From the NCBI GenBank assembly GCA_036365455.1, contig JAWQUS010000007.1:16880001-16944000 (forward strand): a stretch of 64,000 bases of DNA, given 5' to 3'. Shown here piece after piece: positions 12,345 to 23,869 of this stretch. Each line of letters begins with the position of its first letter. Position 1 is the stretch's first letter. Position numbers and translations under genes: made by a program. This DNA comes from Macrosoma leucophasiata. Taxonomy: Eukaryota > Arthropoda > Insecta > Lepidoptera > Hedylidae. Under the pieces are notes generated by a model. The model was not told the DNA's origin and searched no databases. It saw nothing but the letters and a program-made list of their open reading frames with translations.

Positions 12345-12660
12345 AATATTTGTACAGAAAATATTAAAAACTGTTTAAGGTAAAACCGCATTTACTTAAA
12401 TATTATATAGAGAACCTTAAGAATTTACAGTGTATATATTTACCTAGTTCACCGGAATAAAATCGGTCTTGCCCAGCAACAGAAGAAACCATGTATCCTA
12501 CACTTTTTTTCAACCTTTTTATATCGGTCAGCAAAAGTATTTGCGCGATTTTCTGTTCTTTATAATCTCTAGAATACCTACTCAAGATAATATTTCGAAG
12601 CTGTTTATTTTTCGTGTACCTTTTTTCCCTGTTCAAGTCAAATGAAACTTGCCATGACTA
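12345..12660. repeat. MITE family B, diverged second copy
   Basis: It shares with the 4373-4696 element the order 'tttgtacagaa', 'aaggtaaaaccgcat', 'caccggaataaaat', 'cgtgtacctttttt' and the right end 'atgaaacttgccatga'. The left terminal repeat is degraded. The minus-strand open frame at 12403-12636 reads through this repeat and is not a gene. Confidence 0.6.
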
Positions 12661-13018
12661 TTTTCATAATTAATTTTGACCTTGTATGAATCCTATCGAG
12701 AAACACTAAGTTTAATAAGTCATTAACAATTATTCAAAACATGCTATCTCTCGCAGGTTAATGCATGCTCGCCGGCCAATTTACAGGGAAAAAAAGAGAA
12801 ATGGAACATTAATTTAATTACCCGCCTTAATCTTTATTGCTCTTTTTTTTCTGAAGTAATTACCTCTTAATGTTTCATTTCTTTAACATTAAGATATACC
12901 GTACTAACTGCAGAGATAAGCCGCGGCTCTATTGCAGTCACGAATTTACGTTTATTTATGCAATGTTTGCATTTTTCGTACAAAATACAATGCCAAGGCG
13001 AATGAATATGGGTACGTT
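12661..13018. other. AT-rich unique sequence
   Basis: No gene or recognised repeat. Open frames on both strands around 12867-13103 run into the neighbouring family A copy and are spurious. Confidence 0.45.
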
Positions 13019-13313
13019 GTTTTTTTTTTATGTTATAAAAGTGGCAAACAAGCATGCAGTTCACATTGATGTTAAGTGATGACTGCAGCCTATAGACACC
13101 CACACAATGACCAGAGGCAAAAATGCAGATGCGTTACCACTCCTAAGGCCTAAGGTGTTGATGCCTCTGTGCAAGAAATTACAGGGCCGTACATTACCAC
13201 CTGACAGGAACACGATAGTGCTGAACACTACCATTTAGCGGCAAGTAGGTATATTAGGTAATGCGGTGGTGCCTACGCCCGCGAGCTCCGTCACTGGAGC
13301 TCTACCACCAGTA
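13019..13313 (-). repeat. Family A retroposon, full-length copy
   Basis: On the minus strand it runs from TACTGGTGGTAGAGCTCC at 13313 to GAACTGCATGCTTGTTTG, ending in an A-rich tail (the T-run at about 13020-13029). The 5' hairpin (GAGCTCC/GGAGCTC inside GGTGGT/ACCACC-type arms) is intact. It is one of the best-preserved copies. Confidence 0.9.
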
Positions 13314-13567
13314 ATACCGTGAATATTTTTCGGTTATAATGTTTCTTTTCGCCGCTTAACTTACTGCCGCGTATGCTTTTGTCAGTAATTAAATTGTTGT
13401 TAGATAACATACCTATACCTAACGTGGTGATTGCTACGTACACATCTTATAATCATAATCGTTTATTAGGTATTTTAGCACATTCATTTGTTGGTAGGTT
13501 CCAATTAGTAGGTACAATTAGTGATCCAAGCTGTAACTTGGTACCGATAACATAATATAGTGAAATC

Positions 13568-14241
13568 ATACATTGTAGTTGTTGTTGTTGTTGTTGTATC
13601 TTCACGCCAGGTCCCTAACGGGGTAGGCAGAGAGTGTAGAGCGCCAGATATCCCGGTTCTGACAAACCTCTCGTGCCTCGTCTACCTTCATCATTCTCTT
13701 CATACATGCACGCCGATTCCTAAGACTTTTGACCCCACCATCAGACAGAACTCGACCTATTTGGTCATGGTAGGTCAGTCTTGGTCTTCCTGGACCTCTG
13801 CAACCATCCACATTAGCATTGTATATCTGTTTAGTCATTCGCTCATTCGACATTCTTTCTATATGCCCGAACCATCGGAGCATGCCTTTTTTCATTTTTA
13901 CACCGATACTATCATTCACACAAAGTCTCTTTCTTACATCTTCATTACGAACGCGATCGGTGAGTGATACACCGCAGATCTTGCGCAAAGATCTCATCTC
14001 GACCGCGTTCAACTTACTTTCATGCTCTTTCCTGCATACCCAGCTCTCGCTTCCATATAAAAGCGTTGGAGTAAATACATCGTTATGTACGGCTAGTCGA
14101 GCCCGCTGGCTGAGATGTTTAGATTCTAGCAGCTTACCCAACGCTCCATTCACGCAATTCCCAGCAAGCACTCTTCTTTCTATGTCAGTGGTGTACCTAC
14201 CATCCTTGCTAAAAGCACATCCAAGATATACATTGTAGTTG
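13568..14241 (-). mobile_element. 5'-truncated non-LTR retrotransposon (LINE) insertion with 14-bp duplications
   Basis: The insertion body, 13582-14227, is bounded by the same 14-mer, ATACATTGTAGTTG, at 13568-13581 and at 14228-14241: a target-site duplication. On the minus strand the body starts inside the reverse transcriptase ORF, runs to its stop codon at 13602 and ends in a short AAC microsatellite tail (GTT repeats at about 13578-13596 on the plus strand). A 5' truncation, a microsatellite tail and a duplication of this length are the marks of target-primed reverse transcription. The clade is probably RTE-like, judged from the C-terminal motif and the tail, but I could not test this. 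Confidence 0.8.
13602..14227 (-). pseudogene. C-terminal fragment of LINE reverse transcriptase ORF
   Basis: About 208 codons stay open from the truncation point to the natural stop. Motifs typical of the thumb and C-terminal region of this LINE group are visible: LGCAFSKDGRY near the start, then TLLYGSESWVCRKEHE, LRKICGVSLTDRVRNEDVRK and LRWFGHIERM, then GPGRPRLTY close to the end. The catalytic YxDD palm and the endonuclease domain lie upstream and are missing because of the 5' truncation, so the fragment cannot be functional. The absence of internal stops suggests a recent insertion. The open frame continues about 31 codons past the element into flanking DNA (to 14321), which is fortuitous. 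Two further 3' pieces of the family lie at 37912-38170 and 52747-52836. Confidence 0.85.
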
Positions 14242-14649
14242 CTTTTATTAAAACTCGCTTTGGGTTTTATGCGCTCAAACCATGCAGTGTAGTGGACGCT
14301 CGTACGAGTACTATGCATCATCGTAATTTTAATATGCTCAATTATTCACATGTCGCATCCGCATATCGGCTGCAAGTGTTGCCTCTTAAGGTTTTTTTCT
14401 CGACAAAAATAATGTTAAGATTGCCCCAATGTTTTATTTTCTTCTCGCAAAATAATGCATCTGGTGCCCACTTTTCTAACCTAAACATATTGCGTGACAA
14501 GGCAACAAAGACATGCTCTTGGCGTGAGCAATGTTTGGATTAAAAACAAAAAAATGTAACCAGTAATAACAATCACTACGTAGAACATTATAATAAAATA
14601 AAATAAATAAGATATCTCGTAATAGTAATGGATTAATTAACATTCTCAT
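14242..14649. other. Unique sequence, no gene seen
   Basis: AT-rich. An 83-codon open frame (14292-14543) has no recognisable domain. Confidence 0.4.
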
Positions 14650-14990
14650 TTATTTATGGCATGCTAATGCTGTATTAGCATTTCGCAAATTAAATGAAAT
14701 TGTGAAAATGTGAAACGCTAATTCGCAATTATTTTGTTATTGTCTTCGATTTGTTTGCATTTAGGATCATATTTTGAATGAATGCGTGAGATTTTTTAAT
14801 AATAATTAGTGTGGCTCCCTTATACATCAATTAATTTGCATATTAACAGATATTGTCATATTATACTACATTAGGTATCAATTATTACCATATTAGCAAA
14901 TAGCATAGCAATAGCAATTAGCATGCTCAGACTCACGAATTCACATGCTTATGAAATTAACGAGAAATAGCATTAATTGCCATCGCTATC
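14650..14990. promoter_or_regulatory. AT-rich cluster of ATGCTAAT/ATTAGCAT words
   Basis: ATGCTAAT (14661-14668) and ATTAGCAT (14674-14681) form an inverted pair. ATTAGCAT recurs at 14917-14924 and several partial matches (TTAGCAAAT, TAGCATAGCAA) lie between. The word resembles the octamer recognised by POU-domain factors (known family specificity). A regulatory function is inference only, because AT-rich DNA produces such words readily. Confidence 0.25.
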
Positions 14991-16076
14991 TCGTAAGTTT
15001 ATAGATACCTACTATACATATTTAGATACGATTGATTTAGGCAACACCAACTCTCTTTAAAAATTTACTACTTTTTTTAATGGGGTACGAGTTAAGCACG
15101 GTTGTGGCCCATGACGTTAACCATGAACGAGTTTACGAAGTGAAATATTATTGTCGAAAATGGAATCGGTTTGGAGCGAGACAGGGCGTTTTGCACGTAC
15201 CCGATCCGCGATGGTATCAGGATCGGAGCGTGACGCCGAGATCATTATCCGCACTCAAGTCGTCGATGTTCCTGAATAACTTGGATCGACATTCAATCGT
15301 TTTCTCGAAAGTGCATTTTCAGCCGGCGGCGAGATTCGACGGGCTCGACGCGGCGCGCTCCGGCTCCGGCGACGCTTTACATGACAATTGCGACGTCCCC
15401 CGGGCGGGGCGTGTATCGCGACACTCTGCTCTCGCACTCGCTATCTCCGTGTGTCACTCTTCTTTATTAACGTCTCCTCTTTCTGCCGAAACAATGTTTT
15501 TGTGCCTATTTTCCTATTCACTCTTTTAAGGTACTTTTCGCTTTAGACGAACGGCAACAATCGCACTCTAGATCGTTTTCACATTCTGCAAATGTGCATA
15601 GCCCACATAAATAAAGTTAACCGTAACTTCCTTGTAATGTGAAGTGAAAGTAACGAGACTTGAATTGAACGATACAAAATATTATTTTAATATCTGCGCT
15701 GCAAGTGAAAGGTGAAATATTTGACGTTCGATTGTTCGAATGTATGAAAGATGACTTCGCTCCTTTAGTTCTCATCCGAGCCACTTTCGCGATAGACTGG
15801 GAGTCTCGGCTGTTCTTTCGCTACTGTGTTTGCATAATTGAATTCCTACATTCACTAGTCGCGTCACGCGCGCCTCCACCCGACTTAGCATCCTTAATTG
15901 CCCTACGTATTATTTGCCAATTAAAGTAAATTCTCATCGTGGACGTGATACGAAACCAGTATCATTTCGCAGCTAAGAGATTCTCTGTCTGATTCATCTA
16001 ATAGGTACATGCATTTAAACAGAACTGAACTGTTGAATTGATGTTCTACCGCCAACAAGACTTATGTTTTTGACGA
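14991..16076. other. Unique sequence with CpG-rich block
   Basis: Positions 15080-15530 are GC/CpG-rich and contain a 149-codon plus-strand open frame, starting at 15080, with no recognisable domain. A minus-strand frame (15255-15437) overlaps it, as expected for stop-poor GC-rich DNA. I do not call a gene. The rest is ordinary AT-rich sequence. Confidence 0.35.
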
Positions 16077-16358
16077 TTTTTTTTATGTTATGGAAGTGGT
16101 AAACAAGCATGCAGTTCACATTGATGTTAAGTGATGACTGCAGCCTATAGACACTTACACAAAGACGCCGTTACCACGTTACGACGTTACCACTCCTGAA
16201 GCCTAAGGTTTTATGCCTCTGTGCCGGAAACTACGTACATTACCACCTGACCGGAACAGGATAGTGCTGAACACTAACATTTAGCGGCAAGTAGGTATAT
16301 TAGGTAATGCGGTGGTGCTTACGCCCGCGAGCTCCGTCACTAGAGCTCTACCAGCAGT
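16077..16358 (-). repeat. Family A retroposon, nearly full length
   Basis: On the minus strand it runs from the 5' end (ctgctGGTAGAGCTC) through the core to GAACTGCATGCTTGTTTACC and an A-rich tail (T-run just before 16089 on the plus strand). A short region around 16160-16190 is rearranged ('acgccgttaccacgttacgacgttaccac'). An oppositely oriented copy starts 213 bp away at 16571. Confidence 0.88.
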
Positions 16359-16398
16359 AAAAAATGCTCATGTTTTAGTTACAAGTAGGTATATTATA

Positions 16399-16570
16399 GA
16401 CTAGCGGCCCACCCCGACTTCGCGCGGGTGCGATGTTACCTACTCGCTCCTATTCATCTTAACGTGATTTTATATGGGCTATCTAATAGTAAAAGATTTT
16501 TTCAAATCGAACCCATGAGTTCCCGATTTTAAGCAAACAAACTCTTCAGCTTTTTAATATATTAATATAG
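16399..16570 (-). repeat. Dispersed repeat family D, inverted copy
   Basis: This is the reverse complement of the 1979-2186 unit: it ends with 'aaacaaactcttcagct' and includes 'tcaaatcgaaccca' and 'gatgttacctactcgctcct'. It sits between two oppositely oriented family A copies. Confidence 0.6.
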
Positions 16571-16800
16571 ATTGGTAGAGTTCCAGTGTTCGAGCTCGAG
16601 GGCGAAGGCACCACCGCATTACCTAATCTATCTGCGCTATTATGTTCCGATTAGATGGTAATGTATGGCCCCGTAATAACTATCACAGAGACCTAACAAC
16701 TAAGGTCTCAGGGGTGGCAACACATCTGCATTTTGATCTCTGGTCCTTGGGTGTCTATGTAGGCTGCAGCTGCAGTCATCACTTAACATCCATGTGAGGA
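16571..16800 (+). repeat. Family A retroposon, diverged subfamily
   Basis: It has the family 5' end with the variant 'gagctcgagggcgaaggcaccaccgc', which it shares with the copy at 48523. The region corresponding to the 'gtgttcagcactatcg' segment is mostly missing. The copy stops at 'acttaacatccatgtgagg', short of the usual 3' end. Confidence 0.75.
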
Positions 16801-17689
16801 CTGTCTGCGCGAAATTTAAATCAAATTGAAATGCATTTTTTAAACATTCAGTAACGATTTAATTCATGTAATTTTGCCGAAACAAACAGCTTACTGTGTC
16901 GTAGTCATATAAATTAGGCTACTTCCCATTTGGCTAACGTCCCATTTGGTAAAGCAGATAATATACCTGCTGTAAAGTTAATTTACATGCAGGGCCATAA
17001 ATCTGTTTGTACCTTTATAAATTGACAATGACATGAATAAGGATAAGAATTTCTTTATTGCAATTTTATATTATTATTCTTTCATATAATGTTACTATCG
17101 CGCCTAAGGCGCTACTTTGACATAAAAAAACTTGTAACTAGAATTACAAGTAGGTATTCGCCTAAGTTAATATTTGCGCTCAACTCACTTCAGTGTCCTG
17201 TAATGACTGAATAATGACACTATACCAAGTCCCTTTTTTCAACGACGAAAGTGGTAGAAATACATCGTCCTATTATCATGCCCAACACTTCGCTTCCTGC
17301 ATTGAGTTAGCTTTCCTTTAGTCTAAGATGTTTTGCATCTGTGCCCAAAATTATGAAACCGTAGTTTATCAGTCTCAGTGGGACATCGTAGCAAGCACAG
17401 ACTAATAAGGCCTATATCGTCGAAGGTAGCAAGGAACACAACTGTTTAGATTAGGATCTACAACTAGCACAAATCTATATTCAGCCTAACCCGTCCTAGC
17501 TCCAACATTATGTTGTCAATATTGTAATGTCGATTCTAATACAACCTGTGCTCAAAATAGTTTTTGGGCGAAGGTTTTATGCAATGAAAAAAACTGCTTG
17601 CACCGACACAGTATTCAATGTAATTTGTCATCGAGGCTTGGACCATAAATCCCGTCATCAATATAAACTTACCCAAGCTCCTTCACACA
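16801..17689. other. Unique sequence with a possible LINE 3' end
   Basis: Positions 17045-17130 ('gaatttctttattgcaatt' followed by 'cgcgcctaaggcgctactttg') resemble an antisense 3' end of a CR1- or Jockey-type LINE, but this is weak. Nothing else can be recognised. Confidence 0.3.
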
Positions 17690-17900
17690 TTAAAAACCGG
17701 TCAAGTGCATGTCGGGCCACACGCATTGTAGGGTTCCGTAGTTACAGAGTAAGAGATGTAATGAAAAAAATAAATAATTATTTTCTATGGAGTGGTTCGA
17801 AATTTTCTAGTAAAATACATTTGGTCGACTATTACTCGCAAACTTGTGGGGCCAACTTAGGTGTGATAGTTTTCCTTTTAATTTCGTTATATGTAGCTAC
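17690..17900 (+). repeat. Family C repeat copy
   Basis: It opens AAAAACCGGTCAAGTGCATG, continues 'tcgggccacacgcattgtagggttccgtagttac', then drifts into unique sequence. The 137-codon frame at 17527-17940 reads through it and is spurious. Confidence 0.6.
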
Positions 17901-20690
17901 TATCGCCGTAACGTTTGAATTTCTAACAACAACCGTTTAGTCTGTAGGGGGGGGACACTTGAGTCTAACGAAAATTTGCACTTTAAAGCTTAATAAGTCA
18001 CGAACAGTTAACTAAATCGAAAATCAATGTTCCCATGTTTTTGATTCCGTGCCCGGTCAAAATAATCGAGATCCGACTTTTGTTAAGCTTTTTGCATTTC
18101 GCAACCGAGCGAGCACCGAGCTCAGCCGAACGCTTCTGTCGTGGGTGTCGGCCTTATAACTCAAAAGTCCGGCCAAAGTTGCTAGTCTGTCCGACTTTAA
18201 GGATTAGCGACCGGGCAACCCTAACCGCAGAGTTCATTAGGGCCAAAAGAAACTATCCATAAAAACAAGTCATATTCTATCTGTAAGTCAAATCTTATCT
18301 AATATAAAAAGCATTCGCACATACCTACCTACCTTAATTTTGAACTTCATACTTGATCGTCGAATATACCTATAATAATGCCTATACACAAATTTCACAT
18401 TTAAAATATCAGTGGGAAAGGGAAACGGAGATAAAACATCATTGAACGGTGAACATTAAATGTGAAAATTGTATCAGCAGATTACTAAAATAGCAAATAA
18501 TATACCTAAGTACCTATGTACTCGTATAGTTTTAGATCCTAGTGAAAGCCTTCGACTTATTGAAATATTCTGAAATAAAATAACGCAAGAAAAGTTAAGA
18601 TTCTCAATGTGTGATGCACAATGTTCAGTAATACTCGAACCTTCAAACCCGCATCCCATAAAGCATTTGGAATTCAAGGGCATCCATGCCGTGTAGAAAT
18701 CGAGTTCCTGATCTGTCCGGGAATGGCTCGCTCGCTCCCTGCTGGCCGGCTGGAATGCGTGCAAAATAAACTAGTCTAACCGGTCTCCTTGCGCATCGTG
18801 CGCTTTGTCCACTGAAGGCAGACAGAACCTTCGCCGTCCCTTTCCCGCTTGCATACCCTATTTTGGTACATTACAATTTGCGTGCCAAACAAGAACGTCA
18901 ACGTTGTGTACGGTATTGATCCAACATTTATTAGCAACGGTGTGCAATTAACCTATTGAAGACCAATAGATTAGACTGAACCATTCACAAGATGTGTACG
19001 TAATTAGCGTGGATTTGCTGTGACATTAATTACGCTAATGGATGCGATGTGCCGGTAGAATGCATTTTACGTGCACGTATCGCGGCCATCTAATGCTTTA
19101 GTAGTTTGCTGTCGTTATTTACCTTGCAAAAAGCACGTTGCGCCCTGGACAATGTGTTACGCTTGCAGTGGCGCGGCGCGACGACCGATAGACGACGACA
19201 ACGCCCATATATCTTCTGACGGCAACGTGATGTATTACCGCCGATCAAACCCCACTACAAACTATCCACGCCGGACATTATCTATAATAAATGTGGCACG
19301 AGCGTTTAGGTATCATTGTGATAATTAAATGCTAGGGTGTACTTTTATATAGGTAGTTGTGGCCAAAATTGATGTTTTTAAAGAAACTAAACTAACATGC
19401 ATAACATTGATCGATCGGCTGTCTAAATATCTCGTGATCGTACTTATACAGTTATCTAAAGTCCTATCTAAAATCTAGAATTTAAATAAGTGGCATCCTT
19501 TTTTTCATTCACCTTTACTTTATTTTTTATCATTAATTCGGATGATACATTTGTTTACTCAAATCTTACATTATTTGAACATAGGCCGGAGCGACAAACA
19601 TCTTATATATTTTCCGATTCCTTCATTGCCGTCATTTTCTTGCCTTCAGGAGGCGCAGAGTTTTTATGGTGAAATTACACATTTTTTTCCCTTGTAAAAT
19701 GTTTTTCTGAACAACTCGAATGCTGGCGTTGTCGAACCGTATGAAAATATGGAAATATTTTCTGCTTCAATTTACGCTCAACCGGCCCGACTTTCAAGAG
19801 CTATCCCTCGCGTGACATCGACCAAACGGACGACGACCGGATTAAGGCTCACTTAGAGCACGTGGCCTTTCAAATTAAACCAAAGCGAGCCGAGAAAACA
19901 GGCATTTGACATAAAACACGTTGAAGAGAAATACCCGTTAGGACCTGTTAATTTTAATGATGATAAAGCTCAGTAAATCGACGGTCAGATTATGAAGACG
20001 TTAACATACCGACTGAAAATATAATAGAGCGATTCATTAACTCGCAGTTTGCGTTAGCTATTTAATTCTCTCGCGACGTATAAGGCGTGATCATGTGGAA
20101 GCTATTCACATGATGCGAAAGTTCTACTCTATATGGCCGTACGTATACGTTTTCTGCACGGGAGCAAATTACTTGCAGAGTTTTACGAACTTATTTGAAC
20201 CGAAAATTAAATAATAATATGATGAATAACAGATTATTTAATGTTGAAAAGCAGGTTGTTCTATATGTTGTAACATTGTTGGTACGAGTATATATTGCAT
20301 GCTATAATTTATCCGAAAATCCGATCTAATTTTATTCATGCAAATGTAAAATGAAAAAATAAGTAAATTTTAAGAGAAATTCATCTCCTTTAACTAAAAA
20401 CTATTAAGTGCGGATAAAATCCCTTCCCACATAAATCGAATAAAGCTTTATTACGTTCCTAATTTCGAACGGATCTAGTTAAAAGAACTCGAAACTCAAT
20501 TGCTTCTGCAATCTCGATATTAAAATCTGAACCACAATTCCCGGTACCGACCTAGTATTGATCATTTGTCTTTAACGATTCTTGCGGAAGAACATAAAAT
20601 GAATCACTCTTCTGGCTCTTTTTCTTTTCGGTAGTTTCGTCGGATATTATTACGGGGACACTAAAACATTTATCTGTTTCGGGGCGAATA
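17901..20690. other. Unique sequence with several GC-rich stretches
   Basis: GC/CpG-rich stretches lie near 18030-18290, 18640-18860, 19060-19280 and 19720-19880. A G8 tract sits at about 17946. No repeats I recognise, no domain in any frame and no RNA gene. Confidence 0.35.
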
Positions 20691-21860
20691 ACTTTGACTT
20701 TGGAACGAGGTTTTTCCTCACAAGTGTCGGATTGGGAAGGGGCGAGTCAAAAAAACGAACACGCGGCGGCCGTTAATTATTTAGCGCGCTAACTATGCAC
20801 ACTATATTAACTCTATGAGGTTTTATTCACGAGTACAAGGAGTAGGTGGCACGACTATTATCGCGCGGAGGCACGTGGGGCAGGGCGGAGTGCCGGCAGT
20901 GAGTAGAGTTTTTGTCGGCAGGTTCGTTAGTCGACGCGAGGTGGCGCCGCTACAGTACTCGTGCTCGAGTGCGCTCCTCCAACTCTTTAACTGCCTACAT
21001 GAAGGACACTTCACGGTGCACTCTCCTATTATAAACTGCTCTTTTAATGGTTTGCGCCGATTTTAATTATTCTCTCGATTTTATTTCCCGTTCGTTTCTA
21101 CGTGTCAGGTATATCGTATGTTTCGCGTTGAATCGTGACTTAATTGCTTTTACACGCTTTAAATTTTAATTCAAATATTATGATTAAACTCGGTCTTGTT
21201 CCTTCGTTCGGTTAAAGATAAGAATTGAACTCGTAGTCAATACTTGGACTTTTGCGTCGGCTTATTCTTATTTACAGCATCACCGGTAGTTTCGCTAATT
21301 TGATTTCTCTCCAAGTTACTTGTCCGAATACAGCTATTGAAGTCGGAACATCTAATAGAGACGTTGCGAAGGTTAGTTTAACTTTGTCCATATACAGCAA
21401 TCGGCACTCGGATTACACGGGCGAATCGTTACAACGCGTGTAACAATATTAGATTACTCGCACAAACAACGTGCGCACTCATTCCGGTATCGAACACGAG
21501 ACGCAAATTCGTGCGGTAATCCCGTTAGTTCGCAATAGGCTGACCGCGTCGGATGCTGCACCAACAAAATCTATTAAGTGCGCCAGCTCGCTCCATCACG
21601 GCGGACGATAATGCGAGCATTGTAGCTTTACCATCGGCCGCGTCTAAACGCTCCGATGTGCTTCACGACCGCTGATTACCACACGCACAATATCCACCAA
21701 ATTGGATAATACACTTAAAATACAATCGCGCTATGAACGCGCCATAATCTAGTGACGCGGCTGCCGATGAGCATATTAATTTGTCGCGGGAATGGGATTA
21801 GAGAGCGGCGGCGGGGCGCGGTGTGCGTGATGCGATCACCGGCTTACTGTGTTGATATAA
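20691..21860. other. Cluster of CpG-rich islands, candidate regulatory region
   Basis: Three GC-rich stretches (20700-21060, 21240-21440 and 21540-21850) follow one another with little AT-rich DNA between them. Homeodomain-type words are present, such as TTAATTA at about 20775 and GGGATTA at about 21793. No repeat or protein motif is recognised. The regulatory reading is inference. Confidence 0.3.
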
Positions 21861-23254
21861 AGCCGACGCTCTTAAAATTACCTCATCTAACATTTTGATC
21901 GCTACTGCAAAGTGAACTCTGCATGATGTTATGCATGTTATATGTAGCTAAGTTGCATTAACTTATCGTCAACTTCGACTACGAGAACTGAGTTCAATAT
22001 TTACTAATCTCCATATTTCTTTATCAATGATCGAAAAGACATTGTATAGAAAACACTTAAAATATACGAATAGTGATGAAAATACAAATAGTTTTGCAAG
22101 CGAAATGGACAGAGTTCTGCCATAGTAACAATATTTCTTATTTTGAGCCCTGGATCGGTTCGTTCCGCGCTGTGCTCCGGCTTAGTCCTCAAACTTTGCA
22201 GGCGTCGCGGCGAAGTGTTTCGCGTCCTGAAGTTTCAAACTGTGCGCTTTAGGTTCTTTATTGTCTTCGCGAGTCTCGTCGATCTGCGTAAAATACAAAC
22301 ACGTACTATTCTCAACATATCGTTGTGTGTAAAGTTGCTCTCTTTGAAGTTTAGCTACCGTAAACTGGGGGCCGACGGCGCTCTTGCATATGTACAGAGC
22401 AAACATCTTTTCATTATCTCATAGCAACAGGAGTGCGACCGTTACGTCTTTATGTGTTAAGGCGACGCTACTGGATTTTCAGAAAGCTCCGCCCTTTGAC
22501 GTTCCTCTTGACGCTCCTCCCTTTGCCTTTTTTCTCTGCCCTACTTGTGAATAGCCACGTGAATGAATGCTCGTGTGAATTATGAGTCGTATGATTCGTC
22601 GTTCAACTTCCCTATGCGGTTGATAATCTAACGAGGTTAGACGAGTTTTAGTAGCCGTTGAATTAAAAATATATAAATACCCGTGAAGACTGTCGCTATC
22701 GCACCAAAAGTTGCAACCAACTCATTTTGTGAAGTAGTCTTCTTGTAAAGTTATGAAGTCAAGAAGAAACGTGGGCGGTTTGTCTCCATGTCAACTTAAA
22801 TCGAAATTTTGCTATTGACATGGCGGACATCGCCAGTTAACTTGTAACTCACTTTTGATGTATCGCTGTTTTTGGGTAGTTGGTAGCCTTGTAAACATCA
22901 CACAAGGAAACTTTTGGGATTCAGAGATACATGTATTATGCGAATAAAACTTTCACCAGCTACACCTGCACGTGTCATCACCGTTGTAAATATGTTTTAT
23001 GCGAACTGCTAGACAAAAGCTTAAAGTTGTTTCATACTACGTTTGTCGCGATGTTTGTTGGACACAAAACGGCTCTGGAAATTTCAGAAGTGGAAGACAA
23101 TTTCGCTTCATTACCAAAAATAGGTACCTATGCTATATCAATCGGCGGCAATTAAACGAAATTCTGTACATTAGTTTGTTAGGGTTTGTTATTTTAAGAC
23201 ATGAACAGATAACAATTACATGACAAGACAGATGAAACAATACTGCAACAAGTG
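21861..23254. other. Unique sequence, no gene supported
   Basis: Positions 22140-22620 are moderately GC-rich with overlapping open frames on both strands and no recognisable domain. The rest is AT-rich. Confidence 0.35.
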
Positions 23255-23429
23255 GAGTGAAGATTGATATGAAAGAAAAAAAATACGTTTATTTAATGCA
23301 CCTAAGACACATAAAAAGGCCCAAAAAAGAAACCAAAAAAAATGTTCATAAAAAAGTAAAACAAAAAAAAACACAGTACTTAACATTACAAAAAAAAATT
23401 CCTTATTATATTTATGCAAAGAAAAAAAA

Positions 23430-23466
<37 letters not shown>
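23255..23466. repeat. A-rich low-complexity tract running into (CA)n(TA)n
   Basis: A strongly A-rich, purine-biased stretch with many A6-A9 runs (23270-23438) passes into CACACACA and then an almost pure TA dinucleotide run to 23465. The open frames on both strands here are low-complexity and not coding. Confidence 0.85.
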
Positions 23467-23469
<3 letters not shown>

Positions 23470-23869
23470 CCTTTTTTAGGGGTGTCTCACGGTAGCACTA
23501 AAAGGGTAGCCGGTTCAGCATTTGCCAGATTGAAACTGGCGCTGATTTTCAACCGGACCCCTACCAACTGGGTGATATCAGGAATATCAAGATCGGAGCT
23601 GCAAAAATGTATTATTTAAACTATAGAGGTATTTTAAAATTGGTATTCTTGGTAAATTATTGTTGCAACTAAATAGCGTTTAATTTTTATATAAACAAAT
23701 AAAAAATAAATAAGATAAAAGATTAAAATAAAATATATATTACTTTTATATTATAAAATATGTGTAAGTATGTAATCTACTGAATTCAAAGAATAATTAT
23801 GATTAAACTATATAATATATGTACTACTTATTTTATAATATCTATAATACTTCTTTTTGTAATTATATA
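23467..23869. other. AT-rich sequence, partly a possible LINE 3' UTR
   Basis: Very AT-rich from about 23640. Because the CR1-like fragment to the right is on the minus strand, part of this may be its 3' untranslated tail. No clear boundary is seen. Confidence 0.35.

Noticed and set aside
14228..14321. N-terminal extension of the LINE reverse transcriptase frame
   Set aside because: It lies outside the target-site duplication, so it is host DNA that happens to be in frame.
15080..15529. 149-codon plus-strand open frame
   Set aside because: It lies in a CpG-rich block where stops are rare, is overlapped by an antisense frame, and shows no domain or exon boundary I can support.
23257..23619. 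120-codon Lys-rich frame
   Set aside because: It is a translation of the A-rich and TA-repeat tract.
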